Assembly (NCBI RefSeq): GCF_900094545.1
Contig: NZ_FMAH01000015.1
Span: 45,263-109,262 of the forward strand
From: Martinezella miluonensis
Lineage (GTDB): Bacteria; Pseudomonadota; Alphaproteobacteria; Rhizobiales; Rhizobiaceae
Direction: 5' to 3'
DNA length: 64,000 bases
Position numbers and translations under genes: made by a program. Positions 26,515 through 35,816 of the stretch are shown here, piece by piece; position 1 is the stretch's first letter; the number at the start of each line of letters is the position of its first letter. The notes under the pieces were generated by a model. The model did no database searches. It had not been told where the DNA came from and was given only the letters and a program-made list of their open reading frames with translations.

Positions 26515-27399
26515 ATGAATTATGGAAGTGAGGCTCGGGAACGGGCCGATCGATATGTATTTGACATAATTCCTGAAAGTGCAGGCCCGAGAAAGGCCAC
26601 CATGCGTGGGAGCGTCATTAGCTCCGTCCGCAATCCCGGATCCCAGACGTTCCTGGCAAAAGAGCACGCGGTGGGAATCATGTTAGCGCCGACCCGTAGC
26701 CTGAGGGCTTCTCTCGGTAGCGACAGGATCTCGGAATACGATGCGCCAATCGGCGCCATCGCGGTTAATCCCGCTGGCGTGGATAGCAGTCTTGCCTGGT
26801 CAGAGACCAGGAGAAATCTTGTCATTGCCATTCCCCCCGAAGTGCTGTCCGAGCTTGCGCTGCAGGAGTTTGATCTTGCCAAAGTCGAGCTTCAGCCGCC
26901 TGCCTTCGGGACCGTCGATCCCACAGCCCTCGGCATTGCGCAGAGGATTTCTGTCGAATTAACCGGGAAAGCAACTCCGAATGAACTCTATCTTGATTCA
27001 TTGGTTACTCTGTTTAGCACGCATCTCCTTCGCACTTATGCAAGCCACATGAAACAGCCGCAGCCGCCCAGAGGAGGGCTCTCCGCCAAAAGCGCCCGAC
27101 GCGTGGAAGAGTATCTCCGTGAACATTTTACGGAGAAGGTTCACGTCGCTGAACTTGCTGCTGTCGCTGGCATTTCGCCGAACCACTTCATAGTCAGGTT
27201 TGCCATGACTTTTGGCATGCCGCCCCACCGTTACCTCATAAATCTACGCTTGGACTTTGCGGAAAAATTGCTCGTAGAGAGCGAGATGCCGATTGCAGAA
27301 GTCGCTTACGTGGCCGGGTTTTCGGACCAAAGCCATTTGGCGACAACGATGAAGAGATATCGCGGACGGACGCCGAAAGAGCTGCGGTTCGAGCGATAA
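26515..27399 (+). CDS. AraC-family transcriptional regulator
   Basis: A 294-residue regulator. The C-terminal 100 residues form the two-helix-turn-helix AraC domain: VHVAELAAVAGISPNHFIVRF for the first, and PIAEVAYVAGFSDQSHLATT for the second, ending with the RYRGRTPKELR motif. The N-terminal 180 residues would be the ligand or dimerisation domain and show no recognised motif. It precedes the adhesin operon by 260 bp on the same strand and may control it. The ATG at 26515 follows a G-rich stretch. Confidence 0.9.
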   Translation: MNYGSEARERADRYVFDIIPESAGPRKATMRGSVISSVRNPGSQTFLAKEHAVGIMLAPTRSLRASLGSDRISEYDAPIGAIAVNPAGVDSSLAWSETRRNLVIAIPPEVLSELALQEFDLAKVELQPPAFGTVDPTALGIAQRISVELTGKATPNELYLDSLVTLFSTHLLRTYASHMKQPQPPRGGLSAKSARRVEEYLREHFTEKVHVAELAAVAGISPNHFIVRFAMTFGMPPHRYLINLRLDFAEKLLVESEMPIAEVAYVAGFSDQSHLATTMKRYRGRTPKELRFER

Positions 27400-27605
27400 C
27401 TTGGCGCGCCGTGCGGACGCGTCTCGATCAGATGCGGCCGGAACCAATATCGCTATCTTACACTCATTGTTGAGTTCTGGCCGGAAAAAGGCCCGCGCCT
27501 GAATGAGCATCCGCATTCACGCGAACGGAGCAGAGTTTGCGAAACAGCCTCAGGTAGGTGTGGCAAAGTGGCGACACCCGCCGTCGGCTGAGCGAGAAAT
27601 CGTAG

Positions 27606-27636
27606 TTTTCTAAAAAAAATCCGGAATTTTCTAAAA
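27606..27636. promoter_or_regulatory. Direct repeat TTTTCTAAAA, 21-bp period, upstream of adhesin operon
   Basis: TTTTCTAAAA occurs at 27606-27615 and 27627-27636, exactly 21 bp apart, that is two helix turns on the same DNA face. AraC-type activators use such direct half-sites, and an AraC gene lies just upstream. The repeats end 24 bp before the ATG at 27660, so they could instead be a repressor site. Which protein binds is inferred. Confidence 0.5.
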
Positions 27637-27659
27637 TACGGTCGCGCTGAAATGAGGCC

Positions 27660-28109
27660 ATGTTCCCGATGGCAATCATTCGGTGCATTATGGACATTCA
27701 ATTTCCGGGATTTGATATCTTTGCTCCGAAAATCCAGGTGGCATGGACTGCCCTGCAACAACGGTATGCCAGTCGCATAACCGATGCGGAGCTTGATTAC
27801 CTATTTGCCTGCCTTGTCCTTGGTTTGACCTCCCCGGCATATGCAGACGGCGATCCCTTGCTCCATTTCGAAGTCTGCCGAGCCCTTGTGGGGACAAAGC
27901 TTCCGCCCGATCGGGCCGATGCTGCATTGCATGCCGTCCCAACTCTGTCGCAGCCGTGGGTCGAAAGTGTCCGCGAGCAGCTCGAAAGCCAAGCCGCCAA
28001 GATGGGGCGCGCGCTTCAAGAAATGCATGATTTAAACGACGACTCGGCCGCCGATGCGGGTCCAAGCGAGCCTGGCCGTCCAGCCGACAGCGAGGAGAAA
28101 GCAGCATGA
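27660..28109 (+). CDS. Unrecognised protein coupled to the trimeric autotransporter
   Basis: A 149-residue soluble protein I do not recognise. It is predicted helical, with a tryptophan-containing first part and a charged, disordered C-terminus rich in Glu, Asp and Ala. Its TGA overlaps the ATG of the autotransporter gene (ATGA), which is strong evidence that it is translated. Starts at 27669 and 27690 are also possible. It could be a cytoplasmic regulator or export helper for the adhesin, but this is only context. Confidence 0.65.
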   Translation: MFPMAIIRCIMDIQFPGFDIFAPKIQVAWTALQQRYASRITDAELDYLFACLVLGLTSPAYADGDPLLHFEVCRALVGTKLPPDRADAALHAVPTLSQPWVESVREQLESQAAKMGRALQEMHDLNDDSAADAGPSEPGRPADSEEKAA

Positions 28110-31100
28110 AGGAATGCGTTGGGGAGCATTTGCAGGTCGAGTCTCGTATCGGATTTGCTCGAAGCTGGGTTTCAGGTGGTGGTGACGACCGCCTGGTTCG
28201 CCGGCGGCTGATGGCGGTGCTGCGGATGGCGTCTCGCGTGCTCGGCTTCAAGCGGAGCCGTCTGGGGCACGGGATGCTGGGTGTTGGTGGAGCGGTGGCA
28301 CTGGGTGCGATCGCATTCGGGGGCATCGCCACACCGGCTCTGGCGCAGTATGCCGTCGGCGGCGGAACAGCGACAGGTGGCAACTCCGTCGCCATCGGTA
28401 ACGCTGCTAAAGCGAATAACCCGAACAGTATAGCGTTGGGCACCTCCAATAGCGCAACGGGCGATGCTTCGATCGCCATCGGCTACTCGATGGGTGTCAA
28501 TGGCCTCAACGCCATAGGCATGGGTGTCTTCGCGAACGCGACCGGCGTCAATGCCCTTGCCGTGGGCGGGAACGCCCGCGCACTGGCGGATGGGGCTTCC
28601 GCCTTTGGTGTCAATACCACCGCAAACGGGGCGAACGCCGTCGCCCTCGGCTCGACGGCCAGCGCTTCCGGCGGCGCCTCGGTGGCGATTGGATTGTCCT
28701 CCAACGCCTCATCGTCAAACGGTGCCGCCATTGCCATGGGTGTCGGCTCCAAGGCTAACGCTGGAACAGGCGGCGGCTCTCCGATTGCCATCGGTACGAA
28801 TGCCAATGCAAGCGGCACCGCTCCTTCCGGCTTCACGTTCGAGTCTGTTGCGTTAGGCTCCGCTGCGACGGCCACGGGAGCATGGGCGAATGCGGTTGGT
28901 TCGAGTTCATCTGCGACGGGGACTGGAGCCAGTGCCTTCGGCACGTCGGCGACCGCGTCGGCCAACCAGTCCACCGCAGTCGGAAATGGGGCGACTGCTT
29001 CCGGCTTGAGAGGCTCGGCAATGGGTTATCTCGCCACCGCTTCGAACACCGATTCAATCGCCCTCGGCACGTCGGCTGCTGCATCGGGGACTAACTCGCT
29101 CGCCATCGGCCCGACTACCGTTGCGTCGGGAGCTTTCGGAGTTGCCTTGGGTAACCAAGCGCAAGCGCTCGCCGCCGGTGGAGGCGTCGCTATAGGTTCG
29201 GGCGCTATCGTTGCCAGCACAGCGACCTCCGGCCTCGCGCTCGGCAATAATGCGAATTCAAGTGGTGTTCTTTCGGTTGCCGCGGGCGCCGGTGCCAGCG
29301 CCAGCGGCGCCAATTCCACTGCCACAGGACGCCAGGCCGTTGCCAGCGGCATAAACGCCGCCTCGTACGGATCTGGAACGAAGGCGACGGGAGACAATTC
29401 TCTCGCTGCCGGCGTCAGCGCCAACGCCGGCGGAGCCGGCAGTACCGCGCTCGGCATCGGCACCGTAGCTAGCGGAGACACCTCGGCGGCTGTAGGCTTC
29501 CAGGCCAGCGCGACGGCCACCGGCGCCACGGCCGTGGGACGTGATTCCGGTGCCAGCGGAATCAACGGTACCGCTCTCGGCCGCGGTGCGCGAACCAGCG
29601 GACAGAATGGCGTCGCTGTCGGCGCTGGAACGAGCGCGTCCGGGTTAAACTCCGTCTATGTCGGTCAGACTAGTTTTGCAACGAGCGCCAGTGGACAGAG
29701 CGCCATCGCCGTCGGCACGGATGTGACGGCGTCCGCTGATGACACCATTGCGATGGGACGCGAAAGCGGGGCGACTGCAACCAACGCCATCGCGGTCGGT
29801 CTCCAGTCCGTCGCGGATTCCGCCGACGCTGTCGCTATCGGCACTGGCGCGACCGCAACCGGTGGTAAGGCTGTCGCCATCGGCGCCGGCAACGTCGCTT
29901 ACGGCGACGGCGCGGTCGCCATCGGTGATCCCAGCTATGCCAGCGGCACGGGTGCCTTCACCGGCGGCGCCAATAACATCGCCAACAGCGACGGCACGGC
30001 TAGCGCCACCGCCGCCAACCAGGCCAATGGCGCAGTTGCCATCGGCAACGGCAATGTCGCCATCGGTCAAGGCTCGGTCGCGATCGGCAACACGAGCCGC
30101 GCCGGCGCGGCCGGAGCGCTTGCCTTTGGCGACGCGGCCACGGCAAACAACGCTCGCGACGTGGCGCTTGGTTCGGGCTCGGTGACCGCAGCAGCGGTCG
30201 GCACGCCCAATGCGGTGATCAACGGCACGACCTACGCCTTCCAGGGCACCACTCCGATCTCGACGGTCAGCGTCGGCGCTGTCGGCGTCGAGCGCACCAT
30301 CACCAATGTCGCTGCGGGACGCATCAACGGGTCCTCGACGGATGCGGTCAACGGCTCGCAGCTCTTTGCCACCAACCAGGCGGTCGATGCCATCGGCACC
30401 ACGCTCAACAACATCAACGTCGGCGGCGGCATCAAGTATTTCCATGCCAACTCGACACTGGCGGACTCGTCGGCGACGGGTACGGACTCGGTCGCGATCG
30501 GACCCGTCTCGACCGCGGCGGGGACGAACGCCATTGCGGCCGGCACCAACTCGAGCGCCTCCGGCGCCAACGCCTCGGCCATCGGCAACGGCGCGGTAGC
30601 ATCGGCCCTCGACGCAACGGCCTTTGGATACATATCCAAGGCTTCGGGCCAATTCAGCACCGCCGTCGGACCCAATGCCAATGCTACAGCCACCTCCAGC
30701 ACCGCGATCGGCCAGAACGCGTTTGCAACCGGCGTTCAGGCGACCGCTCTTGGCGTAGGAGCGAATGCCGGCGCTTCGAATGCGCTCTCGCTGGGCGCTC
30801 TTTCCGCCGCCGGCAACGCTGGTGACGTGGCGCTCGGCTCAAGCTCGGTGACCGCGGTCGCCGTCGGCACGCCAAGTGTGGTGATCAACGGCACGACCTA
30901 CGCCTTCCAGGGCACCAATCCGACCTCGACGGTCAGCGTCGGCGCAGTCGGCGCCGAGCGCACCATCACCAATGTCGCTGCGGGACGGATCAACGGGTCC
31001 TCGACGGATGCGATCAACGGCTCGCAGCTCTTTGCCACCAACCAGGCGGTCAATGCCATCGGCACCACGGTTACGACGATCGGCGGGCAGGTCACGCAGA

Positions 31101-33163
31101 ACACGGCCGACATCACCAATCTCGGCAATACCATCAACAATATCGCCGGCGACACATCGACGGCCTACACCGACGCAAACGGTAAGGGCATCCGATATGT
31201 GCGCACCAACGACAGGACCCTTGCCGTCAGCGATTCCTCAGCTCAAGGGATCGGTTCCACCGCCGTCGGTTACAATGCCACTTCCGTTGCCGACAACTCG
31301 CTTGCGCTTGGAAGAAATAGCAATGCGGCCATTGTCGGTGGGGTGGCTCTTGGCTCGGGATCGATCTCCGATCGCCCTCTGGCCCCGGCGTTCGGCCAGA
31401 TAGCCGCAGGCCCGACGGGCTTCATCCAGTACAATACGACGGATAAAAACCTGCTGGGCGCTGTATCTGTGGGTTCAAGCACATCCTACCGGCAGATCAC
31501 CAATGTCGCCGATGGCACAAACACGCAGGATGCCGTCACGGTTCGGCAGCTCCAGGGCGCCATCGCCTCGGTAGCTGCGACACCGGGCAAGTACTTCCAT
31601 GCAAACTCCATCGCCGGAGATTCCCTTGCCGTCGGCGCCGAGTCGGTGGCGGTGGGCCCGACGACGGTGGTCAACGGTGACAACGGCATCGGCATCGGCA
31701 ATGGCGCGATCGTCGATCAGATCGCTCCCGGCGGTACGGCAATCGGTCAGAACGCCCACGTCATGCTGGCTGACGGCGTTGCGCTCGGTACAAACTCGGT
31801 TGCTGCGGGCATCCAATCGGTCGCACTCGGCGCCGGCGCGCAAAGCAATAATATCAACAGCGTCGCGCTCGGCGCGCAATCCATAACCTCCGTGGGCGCG
31901 CAGACCAACTACACCGCCTTCGCCCTTACGGGCCTGCAAAACTCGGTCGGCGAAGTGTCGATCGGCTCGGCTGGATCAGAACGCAAGTTGACCAATGTCG
32001 CAGCCGGTTCGGCTGGCACCGACGCCGTAAACGTCAACCAGCTCAGGGGTCTCGGCACCAATATCACCAGCTTGATCGGGGGCAATACGACGGTGAACCC
32101 CGATGGCTCGATCACCGGTCCCACCTACAACATCCAGGGCAACAACTATTCGACGGTCTACGATGCCTTCGGCGCAGTCAACAACACGCTGACCAACATC
32201 AACAATGGCGGCGGCATCAAATATTTCCATGCCAATTCGACGCTGGCCGATTCCGCAGCAAGCGGCACCGACAGTGTTGCGATTGGGCCTCAGAGCGTAG
32301 CCAGTGGAACGAACAGCCTGGCCGCCGGCAACGGAGCCGCGGCCGCAGGGCCGAGTGCGGTTGCTCTCGGCCAAGGGGCACGGGCAAACAATGCCAATGA
32401 CGTGGCGTTAGGCTCTGGTTCGGTAACGCAGGCTGCTGTCGGTACGGCCGGAACCACCATTCAGGGCAAGAACTATGCCTTTGCCGGCACCACGCCTGTC
32501 GGAACGGTGAGTGTGGGTGCCGCAGGGGCGGAGAGAACCATCACGAATGTCGCTGCCGGCCGCATTTCCGCCGACAGCACCGATGCCATCAACGGCTCGC
32601 AGCTTTATGCGACCAACTCGGCGATTGGGGATCTGCAGACGGGGGTCGGAACGATTACCAAGAACGCCGTCACCTATGACCTCAATCCAGATGGCAGCAC
32701 GAAGAACAGCATCACGCTGCAGGGCGGTGACGTCAATGCGCCGGTGGTGATCTCCAACGTTGGCAGGGGCGTTGCCGCCACGGATGCGGTGAATGTCGCT
32801 CAATTGGGCGACAGCGTTACCCAGGTCAAATCGTATACGGACAACGCTGTCGCCAACACGCTGACTGCGGCCAATAATTATACGGACCAGAAATTCGGGC
32901 AACTGAACCAGCAACTCGGAGACATACGTTCCGAGGCAAGACAGGCGGCCGCGATAGGGCTTGCGGCGGCATCGCTTCGCTATGATGACCGTCCCGGCAA
33001 GCTGAGCGTGGCCGTCGGCGGCGGCGTGTGGCGGGGCGAGGGCGCCTTGGCATTCGGCGCCGGTTACACCAGCGAAGACGGGCGAATGCGCGGCAACTTG
33101 TCGGGCACGGCCGCCGGCGGCCAGGTGGGCGTCGGCGCTGGCCTCAGCTTTACCTTGAATTGA
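28106..33163 (+). CDS. Trimeric autotransporter adhesin (YadA/Hia family)
   Basis: A 1685-residue surface adhesin that would form a homotrimeric fibre anchored in the outer membrane. It has an unusually long presequence: about 57 mostly polar, arginine-rich residues, a hydrophobic stretch and a cleavage site ALA-Q at residue 80. The passenger is built of YadA head repeats (NSVAIGN, SIALGT and so on) with connector and stalk modules (TITNVAAGRINGSSTDAVNG, repeated). The last 75 residues match the YadA anchor, from EARQAAAIGLAAASLRYDDRPG to the final GLSFTLN. ATG 28106 overlaps the upstream stop; later in-frame ATGs (28211, 28226, 28274) could give a shorter signal. Confidence 0.93.
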   Translation: MKECVGEHLQVESRIGFARSWVSGGGDDRLVRRRLMAVLRMASRVLGFKRSRLGHGMLGVGGAVALGAIAFGGIATPALAQYAVGGGTATGGNSVAIGNAAKANNPNSIALGTSNSATGDASIAIGYSMGVNGLNAIGMGVFANATGVNALAVGGNARALADGASAFGVNTTANGANAVALGSTASASGGASVAIGLSSNASSSNGAAIAMGVGSKANAGTGGGSPIAIGTNANASGTAPSGFTFESVALGSAATATGAWANAVGSSSSATGTGASAFGTSATASANQSTAVGNGATASGLRGSAMGYLATASNTDSIALGTSAAASGTNSLAIGPTTVASGAFGVALGNQAQALAAGGGVAIGSGAIVASTATSGLALGNNANSSGVLSVAAGAGASASGANSTATGRQAVASGINAASYGSGTKATGDNSLAAGVSANAGGAGSTALGIGTVASGDTSAAVGFQASATATGATAVGRDSGASGINGTALGRGARTSGQNGVAVGAGTSASGLNSVYVGQTSFATSASGQSAIAVGTDVTASADDTIAMGRESGATATNAIAVGLQSVADSADAVAIGTGATATGGKAVAIGAGNVAYGDGAVAIGDPSYASGTGAFTGGANNIANSDGTASATAANQANGAVAIGNGNVAIGQGSVAIGNTSRAGAAGALAFGDAATANNARDVALGSGSVTAAAVGTPNAVINGTTYAFQGTTPISTVSVGAVGVERTITNVAAGRINGSSTDAVNGSQLFATNQAVDAIGTTLNNINVGGGIKYFHANSTLADSSATGTDSVAIGPVSTAAGTNAIAAGTNSSASGANASAIGNGAVASALDATAFGYISKASGQFSTAVGPNANATATSSTAIGQNAFATGVQATALGVGANAGASNALSLGALSAAGNAGDVALGSSSVTAVAVGTPSVVINGTTYAFQGTNPTSTVSVGAVGAERTITNVAAGRINGSSTDAINGSQLFATNQAVNAIGTTVTTIGGQVTQNTADITNLGNTINNIAGDTSTAYTDANGKGIRYVRTNDRTLAVSDSSAQGIGSTAVGYNATSVADNSLALGRNSNAAIVGGVALGSGSISDRPLAPAFGQIAAGPTGFIQYNTTDKNLLGAVSVGSSTSYRQITNVADGTNTQDAVTVRQLQGAIASVAATPGKYFHANSIAGDSLAVGAESVAVGPTTVVNGDNGIGIGNGAIVDQIAPGGTAIGQNAHVMLADGVALGTNSVAAGIQSVALGAGAQSNNINSVALGAQSITSVGAQTNYTAFALTGLQNSVGEVSIGSAGSERKLTNVAAGSAGTDAVNVNQLRGLGTNITSLIGGNTTVNPDGSITGPTYNIQGNNYSTVYDAFGAVNNTLTNINNGGGIKYFHANSTLADSAASGTDSVAIGPQSVASGTNSLAAGNGAAAAGPSAVALGQGARANNANDVALGSGSVTQAAVGTAGTTIQGKNYAFAGTTPVGTVSVGAAGAERTITNVAAGRISADSTDAINGSQLYATNSAIGDLQTGVGTITKNAVTYDLNPDGSTKNSITLQGGDVNAPVVISNVGRGVAATDAVNVAQLGDSVTQVKSYTDNAVANTLTAANNYTDQKFGQLNQQLGDIRSEARQAAAIGLAAASLRYDDRPGKLSVAVGGGVWRGEGALAFGAGYTSEDGRMRGNLSGTAAGGQVGVGAGLSFTLN
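30171..31066 (+). repeat. Duplicated head-connector module (666-bp offset) in the autotransporter
   Basis: About 230 bp near 30171-30400 reappear almost unchanged near 30837-31066, exactly 666 bp (222 codons) downstream. The conserved part encodes VINGTTYAFQGT and ERTITNVAAGRINGSSTDA. A third, more diverged copy lies near 32398-32640. The near-identity points to a recent in-frame duplication. Confidence 0.8.
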
Positions 33164-33170
33164 GCCCGTC

Positions 33171-33746
33171 ATGCTTAAAGGAGCGCTTTTCGGCGTCCCG
33201 GCTTTCATGGCGTGCATGTTCCTGTTCGGCCCGTTTGCGGCTGGGCAGGAGGCTGTCCTCGAAAACTATCGCATAAAGCCCTCTGAGGTTGTGGTTCCCC
33301 CGGAGCTGAAGCCCGGCGATTATCAGAGGATCATTCGCCCGTTCGAAAACTGGACCTTGATCTGCGACGAAAACCTGAAGAGCCGCCAGCGGGTTTGCAA
33401 CGTCACCCAGATCATCGAGAACGGCGTGGGACAAATTGCATTCAGCTGGTCGCTTGCCGCAACCAAAAAAGGCGAGCCCTACATGATCTTGCGGACCGCC
33501 CCGGTTGCCAAGAGCGACGGTCGTATCTCGCTCCAATTCGAGGGGCGCAAGGAGCCCATACAAGTCAAGCTCGATGGGTGCAGCCAAACGGTCTGCGTCG
33601 GCATGCTCCCGATCGGACCGATGATGCGCGAGCAGATTTCGAAGAGCACCGCGCCGGCGATCTCCTATCCAACGGCGGATGGAAGGACGATCAGCGTGAC
33701 GGCAAACCTCAAGGGCCTTTCCACCGCCGTTAAGGCGATAAAGTGA
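33171..33746 (+). CDS. IalB-family (invasion-associated locus B) periplasmic protein
   Basis: A 191-residue exported protein. An N-terminal signal peptide ends near residue 25. The mature part has the family pattern: an early ENWTLICDE tryptophan-cysteine segment, a paired cysteine in QRVCNVTQ, and a second CSQTVCVG pair, followed by GLSTAVKAI at the end. IalB-like proteins are linked to host-cell invasion in Bartonella and are common, with unknown function, in Rhizobiales. The gene starts 7 bp after the adhesin stop, so it is in the same operon. Confidence 0.8.
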   Translation: MLKGALFGVPAFMACMFLFGPFAAGQEAVLENYRIKPSEVVVPPELKPGDYQRIIRPFENWTLICDENLKSRQRVCNVTQIIENGVGQIAFSWSLAATKKGEPYMILRTAPVAKSDGRISLQFEGRKEPIQVKLDGCSQTVCVGMLPIGPMMREQISKSTAPAISYPTADGRTISVTANLKGLSTAVKAIK

Positions 33747-33760
33747 CGGATGGATTTTCA

Positions 33761-34456
33761 ATGACCCAGCAATCAATCCACGAGCGCATCATGTCCCGGA
33801 ACAGAAACGACGCCGCAATTCAGAACTTGGTCAACGATCAGACGAAGCCGCGGCGGAAATGGCGGAAGGCGACCTTTCTCTCGCTCCTTGCAATTGCAAT
33901 CGCCGGCGCTGCGGGCTACGCCGTTGCCAGATACGATTTGATCGGGAACCTGCTGCCGCAACCGGCTGTCGCCGCGGCGAACGACGCAAATCCAGCACTG
34001 CCAGACACGCCGTTTCTGCAGCATGCCAAACAGGCCGGCCTGCAATCCTGTTCGACCGTCTTCCCGGTTCTTGGGCAGTTGCTGACAAATGGCACTCAAT
34101 ACAATGTCCAATCGATCTGGAACAACGAGGCGGCCGACAAGCATGCGGTGCAGGCGCTTGTCGGTATGAACTATGCCACGCAGGGCTACAGCGGTCCGGC
34201 TGCCGGCATCGTATTCGCCGCGCCGATCGCATCCGGCTGTGAAGGTGCAATGGTTCGCGTGGCACCGTTTACAGGCTCCTGCCCGGAAGTTTCGGCCAAG
34301 TTTCCGAACGGAAGCAAGCTCGTCAACAATCTCGGGCAGATCGGTGTCTACGAACTCGGCAATGACGGGGGGGATGCCATGCTTCTGCCGAGTGGAAACG
34401 GTTGCGTCGTCATTTCCGTCGCTTCGGCAGCAGGTAAACAAGGGGGCTCAAAATGA
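33761..34456 (+). CDS. Membrane-anchored unknown protein of the adhesin operon
   Basis: A 231-residue protein with a short cytoplasmic N-terminus, one membrane segment (FLSLLAIAIAGAAGYAVARY) and a periplasmic domain containing four cysteines. I do not recognise the family. ATG 33761 is preferred; a GTG at 33743 overlaps the IalB stop and is possible. Its end overlaps the start of the DUF4189 gene (ATGA). Co-transcription with an adhesin suggests a role in envelope display or quality control, which is inference. Confidence 0.7.
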   Translation: MTQQSIHERIMSRNRNDAAIQNLVNDQTKPRRKWRKATFLSLLAIAIAGAAGYAVARYDLIGNLLPQPAVAAANDANPALPDTPFLQHAKQAGLQSCSTVFPVLGQLLTNGTQYNVQSIWNNEAADKHAVQALVGMNYATQGYSGPAAGIVFAAPIASGCEGAMVRVAPFTGSCPEVSAKFPNGSKLVNNLGQIGVYELGNDGGDAMLLPSGNGCVVISVASAAGKQGGSK

Positions 34457-34926
34457 GATTGAGATATGTCGTTGCGGCGATCGGCATGCTGTTTGTCTCT
34501 ACCGGTCAATTGGCGGCAGCTGATCTCTTTACGGCCGAGCAGCCGCCAGCTCCGCCGCCGGAGGAACGAGGCATATGGGCGGCCATCGCCTATTCCACGC
34601 CCGATGAAAAATACGGTTTCTTCTGGGGCGCCGACAAACGGCAGGAAGCCATGGATATCGCGCTCAAGCATTGTAAGCGGGACAAGGGTAGCAACTGCGT
34701 CGTAGTCAGCATATTCCGCAATCATCGACACTGGGATGACGATGACAAGACCGGCTTTCCATACGATCATTGCGGTGTCCTTGCCATCGGCAAAGAAAAG
34801 CGCAATCCAGTCACGCCGTGGAGCGCGAATTCGGCACCGACGCGCCGCGAAGCTGAAGATCTTGCGCTTAAGGCATGCGAGCGCTCGGGCTCTCGCTGCA
34901 CCGTCCGGGAGTGGGTTTGTACGTGA
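34453..34926 (+). CDS. DUF4189-domain secreted protein
   Basis: A 157-residue exported protein. After a signal peptide (cleavage near AAA-D, residue 23) comes a proline-rich stretch and then the DUF4189 pattern: WAAIAYSTPDEKYGFFWG, a helix with an ALKHC-type segment, and NCVVVSIF. Six cysteines probably form disulfides in the periplasm or outside. The domain's function is not known. The start overlaps the upstream stop. Confidence 0.75.
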   Translation: MRLRYVVAAIGMLFVSTGQLAAADLFTAEQPPAPPPEERGIWAAIAYSTPDEKYGFFWGADKRQEAMDIALKHCKRDKGSNCVVVSIFRNHRHWDDDDKTGFPYDHCGVLAIGKEKRNPVTPWSANSAPTRREAEDLALKACERSGSRCTVREWVCT

Positions 34927-35053
34927 CCTATCCTGGCCATGAGCACGGGAGTTCGCGACGACAGCGGTCATCACCCACTTTTTAGCCCTTCGCCTCAGCT
35001 TCTTGCGGAACCGACCTTGGAAGGTCGCATTTCAAATTGAGAGATCTTATCCC

Positions 35054-35620
35054 TTGTCAATTTCGACATTCATTTCACATCGGACAATCGACCGTGTATC
35101 ATGTGCGATACTCGCCTTTGCGTGTGCGAGCTTTGCTATGATGCCTGCACCTGCAGCTTTTGCCCAATCTGCTCTGCCAAACGGCGCATCAAGCTTACAG
35201 GAGACCTATCAAGACTGGCGGGTTGCGTGCAGTCAACGCGACAAGGCGGCCGTATGTGCCATTTCCCAAGATCAAACCCAGCAAAATGGTCAGAGGCTGC
35301 TTGCCGTCGAGATCCAGAAACGTCCTGATGGCGGCGCGCTCGCATCGCTACTGCTGCCGTTCGGAATTCTCCTCGACTCGGGTGTCACGCCAAATATCGA
35401 TGATCAGCCGCCTTTGAAGTCAGTCCGGTTTCGCACCTGTTTGCCTAACGGCTGCATCGCCTTGCTTCCGTTCGATGCCGCGACACTTGGCAAATTACGA
35501 ACCGGCTCGCGCTTGAATCTCAAAGTTATTGCCGATGATGGCAACGCACTTGGCTTCCAGGTGTCGCTACAAGGCCTTTCCGCCGCTGTCGATCGCGTCG
35601 CCGCCTTGGGCGTCCATTAA
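35054..35620 (+). CDS. Second IalB-family periplasmic protein
   Basis: A 188-residue exported protein related to the one at 33171 but clearly diverged. A hydrophobic signal (CAILAFACASFAMMPAPAAFA) precedes the mature YQDWRVACSQRDKAAVCAISQ, with the tryptophan-cysteine pair of IalB proteins. A second pair, RFRTCLPNGCIALLPF, and a final GLSAAVDRV follow. There is no ATG at the start: TTG 35054 has GAGAGA upstream, while the frame also opens at TTG 35003 with no visible ribosome-binding site. It ends the adhesin operon after a gap of about 125 bp. Confidence 0.75.
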   Translation: MSISTFISHRTIDRVSCAILAFACASFAMMPAPAAFAQSALPNGASSLQETYQDWRVACSQRDKAAVCAISQDQTQQNGQRLLAVEIQKRPDGGALASLLLPFGILLDSGVTPNIDDQPPLKSVRFRTCLPNGCIALLPFDAATLGKLRTGSRLNLKVIADDGNALGFQVSLQGLSAAVDRVAALGVH

Positions 35621-35816
35621 GACGGCGATGCCGCGCTCGAGCAGCAGCACTTTGACTTCACGCAGGTACTAATTGAACCTGAAATAGAACCAGACGGCAC
35701 GCGCTACGATCTCGATTGGAAACCGATGGTTCCTGTAAGTCAGGGCTGCCTCCGAGCCCGTCGCGCAGACGCATTCGCTAATGCATGCTCGATTTCGAAC
35801 GCTTGTCTTGCCTCCA

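Noticed and set aside
29645-30652. 335-codon minus-strand frame inside the autotransporter gene
   Set aside because: Product is Arg/Gly/Asp-biased and mirrors the head repeats; not a separate gene.
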